From NCBI GenBank assembly GCA_050742535.1, contig JBOGIQ010000038.1, forward strand, positions 1-27,734: a stretch of 27,734 nucleotides of DNA, in the 5' to 3' direction. This document shows, piece after piece, positions 7,510-14,088 of the stretch. This DNA comes from Gp6-AA40 sp050742535. Its GTDB lineage: Bacteria; Acidobacteriota; Vicinamibacteria; Vicinamibacterales; UBA2999. The translations under genes were made by a program, and so were the position numbers. The notes beneath the pieces were generated by a model, which saw nothing but the letters and a program-made list of their open reading frames with translations, was not told the origin of the DNA and ran no database searches. Position 1 is the first letter of the stretch. Every line of letters starts with the position of its first letter.

Positions 7510-9060
7510 GTGCATCACGAACTCGAACGGCTCCGCCGGGACGCGGATGCCCTGCGTGAACGGCTCGAGCAGACCGAATTCGCGATGATGGTCGCCCGGG
7601 TTGGCGTGTCCTACCGCGATGCCGACTCCAACAACATCCTCCTCTCCGCTTCGCTCGTCGATCTCCTGGGGCTTCCGCCGGAGTCGCGCAGCATCGATCG
7701 GGATGAGTTCATCAGGCGCATTCATCCCGAAGACGTCGAGCGCGTGCGCAGCGGCGTGGCCGCAGCCGTCGCCGGGCAGTCCCGCTTTTCGCTCGAGTAC
7801 CGCTTTCATCATCCCGGACGCGGCTATCGCTGGTTTCAGTCCGAGGGGCAGGTCACATCGTCACAACCCGGAGGAAGCCCGCGGGTGTTCAGTGCGATTG
7901 TCGACGTCACGGAACGTCGACTGCTCGAGCAGCAGCTGTTCCAGGCCCAGAAGATGGAAGCGATTGGAAAGCTCGCCGGCGGCGTCGCACATGACTTCAA
8001 CAACCTGCTGACGGCGATCAGCGGCTATTCGCGGCTGCTGCTCGAATCGGTGGACACCGACACTCTGCGCAGCGACGTCGAGGAGATCATCAAGGCGGCC
8101 GAGCGTGCGACGTCGCTGACGGTACAACTGCTGTCCTTCAGCCGCCAACAGGTCCTGGAAACGGTCGCGATCGATCTCAACGATCTGATCACCGACATCG
8201 CCGCGATACTCCGGCGGATTATCGGCGACGATGTCGAGTTGATTACCCTGCTGAATCATGTCCCGGCGGTGCGCGGCGATCGCGGGCAGCTCGAACAGCT
8301 CGTTCTGAATCTCGTCGTGAACGCACGGGACGCCTTGCCAGACGGCGGCACGATCCGAATCGACACCGACGAATGCCAGATTCGGAGTCCGCTCACGTCG
8401 TACGGTATTACGCTGCCGCCGGGTCGGTATGTGGTGGTGACGGTATCCGACACCGGCTGCGGGATGTCCGAGGACACCAAGGCGCGGCTGTTCGAGCCGT
8501 TCTTTACGACCAAGCCCCAGGGCGTGGGAACCGGTCTCGGTCTCGCAACGATTTACGGCATTCTCGCGCAGAGTGGGGGGCTGGTCGACGTCCGCAGCGA
8601 GCCGGGCGCGGGTGCCAGCTTCCGTGTGTACCTGCCGCGCTATCAGGGCGTCATCGCGACAGCGGCAACGATCGATGCGGTGGGGCCCGACGGCGGGTCG
8701 GAGACCATCCTGCTGGCAGAGGATGAGGCGGCTGTGCGGGTGCTCGCGCGACGCATTCTTCAACGCGCCGGCTACACCGTGATCGAGGCACGCAACAGCG
8801 TCGAGGCGAGGCATCTCGCCGAATCATCAGGGCATATCGACCTGCTGCTGGCGGACGTCAGGATGCCCGGCGGCGGCGGACCGGATCTGTATCGGACGCT
8901 GCACACCACCCGGCCAACGATGCGCGTGCTGTTCATGTCGGGCTATGCGGAGCGGCCGCTGTTCGACAAAGCGGAGATCCCTGAGGCGGCGCCGTTTCTG
9001 TCGAAGCCATTTACCGTCGAGAGCCTGCTGAGAAAGGTGCGCGAAGTACTCACCACCTAG
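7510..9060 (+). CDS. Soluble hybrid sensor histidine kinase (PAS-HisKA-HATPase-receiver)
   Basis: 516 residues with no membrane segment or signal peptide. A short N-terminal coiled coil (1-25) precedes a PAS fold (about 26-135, ending IVDVTERRLLEQQL). The dimerisation/phosphoacceptor box is KLAGGVAHDFNNLLTAISGY with His161. The ATP-binding domain has the N box NARDALPDGG (271), G1 DTGCGM (314-319), F box FEPFFTTK and G2 GTGLGL (340-345). The C-terminal receiver (about 398-516) has the acidic pair in LLAEDEA, phosphoacceptor Asp449 in LLLADVRMP, Ser477 and Lys499. HDFNN kinases of this class often have no obvious cognate regulator, and none is adjacent here. The start is GTG 7510 with only a weak ribosome site. 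The stop is shared as CTAG with the convergent dioxygenase gene. Confidence 0.93.
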   Translation: MHHELERLRRDADALRERLEQTEFAMMVARVGVSYRDADSNNILLSASLVDLLGLPPESRSIDRDEFIRRIHPEDVERVRSGVAAAVAGQSRFSLEYRFHHPGRGYRWFQSEGQVTSSQPGGSPRVFSAIVDVTERRLLEQQLFQAQKMEAIGKLAGGVAHDFNNLLTAISGYSRLLLESVDTDTLRSDVEEIIKAAERATSLTVQLLSFSRQQVLETVAIDLNDLITDIAAILRRIIGDDVELITLLNHVPAVRGDRGQLEQLVLNLVVNARDALPDGGTIRIDTDECQIRSPLTSYGITLPPGRYVVVTVSDTGCGMSEDTKARLFEPFFTTKPQGVGTGLGLATIYGILAQSGGLVDVRSEPGAGASFRVYLPRYQGVIATAATIDAVGPDGGSETILLAEDEAAVRVLARRILQRAGYTVIEARNSVEARHLAESSGHIDLLLADVRMPGGGGPDLYRTLHTTRPTMRVLFMSGYAERPLFDKAEIPEAAPFLSKPFTVESLLRKVREVLTT

Positions 9061-10022
9061 GTCAGCACCAGCGAGCGCATGCTGATACCCGGCCACTGAA
9101 AGCCTTCGCAGAACGTTTCGATCGGACCGCCGCGCTCGACGAGCCCCAGGCAGTACAGCAGCGGCAGGAAGTGATCGTACGACGGGTGCGCAAGCGTCGC
9201 GAGCGAGCCCAGGGACAGAAAATTGATCGCCTCCTCGTGACGGCCGGCGGCGATCGCCGAGGCCATCCGCCGGTCGAACTCGATCGCCCAGTCGCGCGGC
9301 GTCTTCGTCACGCCGGTGCCACCGCGCTCGCGCAGGTTGTGCACGACGTTGCCGGATCCGATGACGAGCACGCCCTTCGAGCGGAGACTCCGCAGGCGCT
9401 GTCCCAGCTCGTAGTGAAACTGCGGCGGGCGGCTGAAGTCGACGCTGAGCTGCAGCACCGGGATGTCGGCGGCGGGATACATGTACTTGAGCGGCAGCCA
9501 CGTGCCGTGGTCGAGCCCCCACGCGGTGTCGCGGTGGACCGCCGTGTGCCCTTCCAGCGCGCGCGTGACTTCCTGCGCAACGGCCGGGTGTCCCGGGGCC
9601 GGATATCTGAACTCGTAGACCTCGCGCGGAAAACCGCTGATGTCGTAGTTCATCGCCGGCGCGTTGCCGGTGACGAGCGAGGCGCCCTCGGTGAGCCAAT
9701 GCGCCGAGACCATCAGGATCGCCGCCGGTCTGGGCAACGTGCGGCCAACGCGGCCCCACTGCTCGGTCCAGACATTGGGATCGATCACGCTGACCGGCGT
9801 GCCGTGACCGACGAAGACCACGGGCAGTGGATCGGTCGGCGGCAGATCTTCGAGCACTCCCAGCGCCTCGTCCAGCGCCGCAGGCCTGCGCAGAACCATC
9901 GTCGCGGCTGCACCGGCACCAAGCGCTCCCAGTGCCGCAAGCACGGCGCGACGGCTCGTGTTGACCTGCGAGCCCTCGAACTTTTCACCCGGAGATGGAT
10001 TCTTGTATTTCCGTCGCGACAT
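9057..10022 (-). CDS. DODA-type extradiol dioxygenase (class III, YgiD-like) with Tat-like leader
   Basis: 321 residues. The catalytic body (67-321) matches the 4,5-DOPA dioxygenase/YgiD family: VVFVGHGTP (His73), MVSAHWLTEG (His108), WGLDHGTWLPL (His172), IGSGNVVHNLR (His228) and the C-terminal GFQWPGISMRS. The histidines are the likely metal ligands and acid/base. The family opens catechol-type rings next to the hydroxyls; the substrate here is unknown. Unusually for this mostly cytosolic family, there is a 45-residue extension with a twin-arginine motif and hydrophobic core (NTSRRAVLAALGALGAGAAA), suggesting Tat export or membrane anchoring. The start is ATG 10022, with AGGA close upstream. 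Its stop and that of the kinase gene overlap in a CTAG palindrome. Confidence 0.88.
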   Translation of the reverse strand: MSRRKYKNPSPGEKFEGSQVNTSRRAVLAALGALGAGAAATMVLRRPAALDEALGVLEDLPPTDPLPVVFVGHGTPVSVIDPNVWTEQWGRVGRTLPRPAAILMVSAHWLTEGASLVTGNAPAMNYDISGFPREVYEFRYPAPGHPAVAQEVTRALEGHTAVHRDTAWGLDHGTWLPLKYMYPAADIPVLQLSVDFSRPPQFHYELGQRLRSLRSKGVLVIGSGNVVHNLRERGGTGVTKTPRDWAIEFDRRMASAIAAGRHEEAINFLSLGSLATLAHPSYDHFLPLLYCLGLVERGGPIETFCEGFQWPGISMRSLVLT

Positions 10023-10053
10023 GATCCTGATTGCGAACGCTGATCGTAGGGCA

Positions 10054-10065
10054 CCCCTTCAGGGG
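10054..10065. terminator. Short GC hairpin at end of the SEC-C operon
   Basis: CCCCT-TC-AGGGG is a perfect 5-bp stem with a 2-base loop, 9 bases after the stop of the minus-strand gene ending at 10075. There is no T-run, so intrinsic termination is only a suggestion. Confidence 0.3.
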
Positions 10066-10074
10066 GCCAAGCAC

Positions 10075-11100
10075 TTACCGGCCGCCGAGGGGACTCGATG
10101 GCTGACGGTTTCTGACGAGATCGCGAATGACTTCGTCGTAGTACGGCTTGTCCTTGAGGCTGGCGCGCGAGGCCGGGAAATACGTCAGCGACACGCTCAG
10201 CACGCTTGGATTCAGCGCCGTCAGCGATACCGCGGTCCGCTCGCCTCCGGACAACCGTGTGTTGTCGATCATCGGGAAATCGAACAGCCCGATAAGGAAG
10301 TTGGTGTCGATTTCCCGCTTCGCCTGGAGGTCGAGAGCGGGCTGCCGGCATTCCTCCTCGGTCAACGGCTGCGTCACGGAGAGATGGACCAGCACTTCGC
10401 GCGCCGCCTCGTTGTACTGCAGCAGTTCGAGCCTGAATTGCCGGAACCGCGCGGTGCCGTCTGTCGTGTTCATCGACAGACAGAGGCGGGCAGGGCCTTC
10501 GCCCGGCTTGATCTGCGGATCCGCAACCGTTCTCGTTCCGAACATGAGGAACGCCTGCAGATCGTTGATCTTTTCGGGCAGGGCGTCGCCGCGCTCGGTC
10601 ATGCCGGCCTCGGACAGTGCCGTGAGCTGGTGCTCGATGACCTGCAGCGCAACCGATTCCAGGCGGCTGCGGAGCTCGGTGTTCGTGTCGCGCTCCTCGA
10701 TGGCGATGCGGCGCTGGACGTCCTTGAACAGCGGCGCGATGTCGAGCGACTCGTGAAAGTTGTAGGCGAGCAGCTCCAGACTGAGAATCTGCTGGCGAAT
10801 CAGCTCTTCGGAGGACAGGCGCAGCGACGGATCCCGAGCCATGAAGGTGGTCAGGATCGAATTGAACATGTCCTTGCGGAGGTTGCTGTCGGCCTCTTCC
10901 CGCCGTCCCATCATCTCGGCGTAGAGGCGGATGTTGCTTTCCACCTGCTGCCGCTCGTTGAGCGACGAGTTGAACCAGTAGCCGAGCACGAGCGTGACCA
11001 GCGGAAGGGCGAGCGCCTTGATCAGATCGACCCAGGTGCTGCCCGCTTTCACTTCGCGCTGGACTTCAGGCTGGGGGACCTCCCCGTCGCTCGTGCTCAC
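10075..11100 (-). CDS. One-helix membrane protein of unknown function, third gene of the SEC-C operon
   Basis: 341 residues. A short polar N-terminus (1-22) is followed by one membrane helix (about 25-43: LIKALALPLVTLVLGYWF). A long helical region with coiled-coil character comes next (about 45-190; many Glu/Arg heptad-like stretches such as RLYAEMMGRREEADSNLRKD), then a beta-rich C-terminal domain (about 200-325) with Cys at about 208 and 253. No family was recognised. The start GTG overlaps the upstream gene's TGA (GTGA at 11097-11100), so translation is coupled. With its two partners it could form a small membrane complex (inference). Confidence 0.72.
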   Translation of the reverse strand: MSTSDGEVPQPEVQREVKAGSTWVDLIKALALPLVTLVLGYWFNSSLNERQQVESNIRLYAEMMGRREEADSNLRKDMFNSILTTFMARDPSLRLSSEELIRQQILSLELLAYNFHESLDIAPLFKDVQRRIAIEERDTNTELRSRLESVALQVIEHQLTALSEAGMTERGDALPEKINDLQAFLMFGTRTVADPQIKPGEGPARLCLSMNTTDGTARFRQFRLELLQYNEAAREVLVHLSVTQPLTEEECRQPALDLQAKREIDTNFLIGLFDFPMIDNTRLSGGERTAVSLTALNPSVLSVSLTYFPASRASLKDKPYYDEVIRDLVRNRQPSSPLGGR

Positions 11101-11441
11101 CGGCGCTTCAGCTCGTACTTCCCATCCGAGAGCTTCACCAGCTCGTAGTTGTAGGCGGCGGGATTCGGTCCCGAGAAGACAGCCGCGGACGGCCGTCCCT
11201 CATACGACGGCAGCGTCAGCGTGCACTGCCCTTGCTCGGATACGTTGATGCGGTACGAACCGTCGGCGGCGGTGGTTCCGGTCACCGCCGCTTCTTTCCC
11301 GCACCGGATTTCGATCGCGGCACCCTTGACGCCCTGCCCGCCGAGGACGATGGTCCCGTAGATCTGCCCGGCGTCCACGACAGCGGGAAGCACGAGCAGC
11401 GCGAACGCCATGCAGGTCGTGGTGAAAACCTTCATGGCCAT
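11097..11441 (-). CDS. Small secreted carboxypeptidase-regulatory-like beta-sandwich protein
   Basis: 114 residues from ATG 11441. A signal peptide (MKVFTTTCMAFALLVLPAVV, cleaved near VDA-GQ) precedes one CnaB/carboxypeptidase-regulatory-like domain: GQIYGTIVLGGQGVKGAAIE, then TAADGSYRINVSEQGQCTLTL. It has two Cys residues able to form a disulphide. It probably acts as a structural or ligand-binding module outside the cytoplasmic membrane; there are no catalytic residues. The start overlaps the SEC-C gene stop by one base (TGATG), and the stop overlaps the next start (GTGA). ATG 11435 is an alternative start two codons in. Confidence 0.75.
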   Translation of the reverse strand: MAMKVFTTTCMAFALLVLPAVVDAGQIYGTIVLGGQGVKGAAIEIRCGKEAAVTGTTAADGSYRINVSEQGQCTLTLPSYEGRPSAAVFSGPNPAAYNYELVKLSDGKYELKRR

Positions 11442-11689
11442 CACGGGACCTGGACGCCGTTGGCGTCGTGGTAATGGCCATGTGCCGGATCCCAGACACG
11501 GACACCACCCGTGCTGCCGGTGCGGAACGACGCCGCGGCGGCGGCCAGGCCACCGACGATGGCGAGCCCGACGACAGCCATGAGCACACGCGACTGACGT
11601 CTGCTGCTCGTCTTCGACTCGCAGCATTTCTTGAACTTGCGCCCGCTGCCGCAGGGACAGCGATCGTTTCGGCCGGTCTTTGCTGCCAT
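11441..11689 (-). CDS. SEC-C motif small membrane protein
   Basis: 82 residues. The N-terminus carries the SEC-C zinc-binding motif NDRCPCGSGRKFKKCCE (8-24), seen at the end of SecA and in many small proteins. It is followed by a basic linker, one membrane helix (about 36-54: VLMAVVGLAIVGGLAAAAAS) and a short tail RVWDPAHGHYHDANGVQVP with three closely spaced histidines. By the positive-inside rule, the SEC-C motif should be cytoplasmic and the His tail outside. The tail resembles other bacterial SEC-C membrane proteins. The function is unknown. It is first gene of a three-gene coupled operon, with a GGGGG run just before the start. Confidence 0.8.
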   Translation of the reverse strand: MAAKTGRNDRCPCGSGRKFKKCCESKTSSRRQSRVLMAVVGLAIVGGLAAAAASFRTGSTGGVRVWDPAHGHYHDANGVQVP

Positions 11690-11699
11690 AGAAACCCCC

Positions 11700-11725
11700 G
11701 TGCTGTAACAGCCAATTTACAGCAC
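11700..11725. promoter_or_regulatory. Perfect 9-bp inverted repeat before the SEC-C operon
   Basis: GTGCTGTAA (11700-11708) and TTACAGCAC (11717-11725) are exact reverse complements separated by 8 bases, 11 bases upstream of the SEC-C gene start. The position fits an operator over the leader, or a hairpin affecting translation of the first gene. No convincing -35/-10 pair was found with it. Confidence 0.55.
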
Positions 11726-11769
11726 AGTTGGGCGTTTCGGATCTACCTCTGGCATATCGGCGGCGGAAG

Positions 11770-13614
11770 CTACTTGGAGCTGAACTGGACGGTGACGGTC
11801 ATGATCACAGGAATCGGGACGTTGTTCAGCCGTGTCGGCGTGTACTGCCACTGACGAACGGCCTCCGTCGCCCCCGCAACGAACGGCGCGGTCTGAGCGT
11901 CCGCCGTTCGGGGGCGGAGACTCACGATGTCTCTCACCGAACCGTCGGCACCAATCGTCGCCTCCAGGATAACGACGTAACTACCGCCTCCTGGGGGGCA
12001 GGTTGGGGCCACGTGGCTGATTTGCTTGGGCGCCGCGATTTGACCTCCCACGCGTATGGGTAACTGCGCGGCCTGCGGGAGAGCGAAGAGGCGCGGCGTC
12101 ACGCTGCGCCTGTCGATCGCGAGAAGAGGTGCAGCGGCGTTGCGCGGAAGTACCGCGGCGCCAGCCCCGCAATTCACCGAGACAGTTTCCGTAAGGCCAC
12201 CGACCTGCATGGTGAGCGAGAGCTGCTGTTCGCCGCCGCGACTCAGGTCCACCGTCTGGGTAATCGACCTGAAGCCAGGTAGCCGGGCTGTCAGCTCGTA
12301 TCTCGCCGGAGGGATGTCGCGAAGCAGAAACCGGCCGGTTCCATCGGTCACTGCCGGGTACGAAGCCCCCGCAGCGTTCGCGACGGTGACCTGCACGCCG
12401 GGCAACACCGCGCCGCTGGTGTCGCGGAGCGAGCCCGAGAGCGAGGCGGGCGCCTGCCCTGCCGGTGCGGCGGCGGCCGCTGGACTGGCAACGACTGGAC
12501 GCGGCGCCACGCGGCGGACGACGGGGCGCGCCTGCGAGGGCGCCTGCGCGGAAGTTGCAGGCGCAGACGCTTGCACAGACAGGGCGACATCGCGCGCGAT
12601 TCCGGGCACGACCGTCATCGTCTCGACGGGTGCCGTCAGCGTCACGGCCACGACTGGCGCCGCCACCGCGAACACCGTGAATAGCGTCAGCATTCCAGCG
12701 CCGGGGGTCAGCGACTCATGCCGTCGTGAAGAGTTCAGCATCGCGGCAATTCTCCTTTCGAGGGACGACGAATTGACGATCGCGGGTGCCGACGCCCACC
12801 GGTTTCCACCGGCCAGCACCTGCCGTGCGACGGCCAGCAGGTGCGAGGCGTAGTCCGCTGCATTGACACCACGGCGGAGCACCGCATCGTCGCAGGCCTG
12901 CTCGCTCTCATCGCGCAGGCGCCGGCACGTGACCCACATCAGCGGATTGAACCAATAGACCGCGCACAGGATCTGTGCCGCGATTTGGAGTGTCCAGTCG
13001 CGCCGCGCGATGTGCGCGAGCTCGTGCGCGAGGACGGACTCGACTCGCGCGGCAGACCACAGCGCCGCGCCAGCCGGGACGATGATTCGTGGCTTCAGGA
13101 AGCCCCACGTCAGCAATGGCGTGCGAGCGTGACTCTCGAGGACAGCCACGGCCGGCAGGGCCAACTGCGCTGCGAGCGAAGACGAGTGTTCACGCCACAC
13201 GCTCGACTGGATCGGCCGGCAGCGCCTGGTCATCACAATGAGCCGGCCGAGCCCTGCGAGCAGGCCTGTCATCACGACGAGGAATCCGATTGCCCAGATC
13301 GCAAGGAGTGTTTCGCGCCACGTCACCATGAACGGGGCCGCGGTTTCCGTGAGGGCAACGCCGGCACCCGCGACGGCGGGCTCACTGGTCAGCGTCGGGC
13401 CGGAGCTGGCGACCGGCGATGCTGCCGGCAGTAGCGCGAACTCCCACCCGGGGATGACCGCTTCGAGCAGCGGTACGGCGGCGGCGACGGCGAGCGCCGC
13501 CGCGAGAATCACGTGGCGCAGCGCGGCCGGTCGCCGGTTCAGCACCCGGCAAATCACCAGTGCAAGCGCGCAGACGACGCTGGTATCGACGACGGCGGCG
13601 ATGGCGGTCGTCAT
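11770..13614 (-). CDS. BlaR1-type M56 metallopeptidase fused to carboxypeptidase-regulatory and TonB C-terminal domains
   Basis: 614 residues. N-terminal membrane helices (about 5-55 and 102-125) lead into the cytoplasmic M56 zinc protease domain with HELAH (197-201), ARRDW, and ESEQACDD (Glu238 the likely third ligand). A further helix lies at about 307-328. Beyond it come a Pro/Ala-rich linker (345-388), one carboxypeptidase-regulatory domain (391-470, SGSLRDTSGAVLPGVQVTVA), and a TonB C-terminal-type domain (about 525-612, APTCPPGGGSYVVILEATIG, VRQWQYTPTRLNNVPIPV). In BlaR1 the outer region binds the signal and triggers proteolysis that ends BlaI repression. Here the usual penicillin-binding sensor is replaced. 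The start overlaps the BlaI stop as ATGA. Confidence 0.88.
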   Translation of the reverse strand: MTTAIAAVVDTSVVCALALVICRVLNRRPAALRHVILAAALAVAAAVPLLEAVIPGWEFALLPAASPVASSGPTLTSEPAVAGAGVALTETAAPFMVTWRETLLAIWAIGFLVVMTGLLAGLGRLIVMTRRCRPIQSSVWREHSSSLAAQLALPAVAVLESHARTPLLTWGFLKPRIIVPAGAALWSAARVESVLAHELAHIARRDWTLQIAAQILCAVYWFNPLMWVTCRRLRDESEQACDDAVLRRGVNAADYASHLLAVARQVLAGGNRWASAPAIVNSSSLERRIAAMLNSSRRHESLTPGAGMLTLFTVFAVAAPVVAVTLTAPVETMTVVPGIARDVALSVQASAPATSAQAPSQARPVVRRVAPRPVVASPAAAAAPAGQAPASLSGSLRDTSGAVLPGVQVTVANAAGASYPAVTDGTGRFLLRDIPPARYELTARLPGFRSITQTVDLSRGGEQQLSLTMQVGGLTETVSVNCGAGAAVLPRNAAAPLLAIDRRSVTPRLFALPQAAQLPIRVGGQIAAPKQISHVAPTCPPGGGSYVVILEATIGADGSVRDIVSLRPRTADAQTAPFVAGATEAVRQWQYTPTRLNNVPIPVIMTVTVQFSSK

Positions 13615-14021
13615 TCGCCACCTTCTTTCCTTGCCTTCGCGATCATCGCGGCTATCCGGTCGAGCTGCTCGTCCGTGAGCCGCGCGCCTTCGCCGCCGAG
13701 CAGGGCGGCGACCGCCTGCTCCGACGACCCGTGGAAGAACGTGTCGACGAGATGGCGCAGCGCCGACTTGCGCGCGGCCTGCCGCGCGAGCACGGGTGTA
13801 TAGACGAAGCGCACGCCGTCCAGCTCGTGGCGCACATGTCCTTTCTCTTCGAGGACGCGTAGCTGCGTGCGGACGGTCGAATAGCTCGGCTCGCCCGGGA
13901 GCTCCTCCATCACCTCGGCCGCGGTGGCGCGTCCGCGACGGAACAGAATGTCCATGATCTGCCGTTCGCGGCGGGACAGGACGGCGTGCAGGGGGCGGGA
14001 CTTCGGCGGCCTCGGCGTCAT
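13611..14021 (-). CDS. BlaI/MecI/CopY family transcriptional repressor (downstream module)
   Basis: 136 residues. A winged helix covers about 13-75 (LSRRERQIMDILFRRGRATA, then recognition helix PSYSTVRTQLRVLEEKGHV and wing ELDGVRFVYTPV). A helical dimerisation region follows (80-135). The family binds dyads as dimers and is inactivated when its partner M56 protein signals. It is translationally coupled to that partner (ATGA at 13611-13614). The promoter -10 and both arms of a large inverted repeat (14024-14062) lie directly before the start, so strong autorepression is expected. GAGAG is the only ribosome-site-like sequence and lies inside the repeat. Confidence 0.92.
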   Translation of the reverse strand: MTPRPPKSRPLHAVLSRRERQIMDILFRRGRATAAEVMEELPGEPSYSTVRTQLRVLEEKGHVRHELDGVRFVYTPVLARQAARKSALRHLVDTFFHGSSEQAVAALLGGEGARLTDEQLDRIAAMIAKARKEGGE

Positions 14022-14023
14022 AG

Positions 14024-14062
14024 TGTTATTTCTCTCGCATCACGTCTGCGAGAAAAATAACA
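14024..14062. promoter_or_regulatory. 39-bp inverted repeat operator of the downstream BlaI gene
   Basis: The left arm TGTTATTTCTCTCGCA (14024-14039) and right arm TGCGAGAAAAATAACA (14047-14062) pair at 15 of 16 positions around a 7-base spacer. The repeat begins 3 bases upstream of the BlaI start and covers the -10 box, probable transcription start and leader. This is the expected place for BlaI autorepression. The sequence lacks the ACA-nn-TGT core seen at the other BlaI gene. Confidence 0.75.
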
Positions 14063-14082
14063 TCTTGTGCCGGCGACGTCAA
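14054..14082 (-). promoter_or_regulatory. Sigma70-type promoter of the downstream BlaI-M56 module
   Basis: Read on the minus strand: -35 TTGACG (14077-14082), a 17-base spacer, and -10 TATTTT (14054-14059). The -10 lies inside the right arm of the inverted repeat. The promoter begins only 6 bases after the stop of the upstream M56 gene, so this module has its own transcription start although it lies in line with the upstream module. Confidence 0.65.
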
Positions 14083-14088
14083 CCCGTT

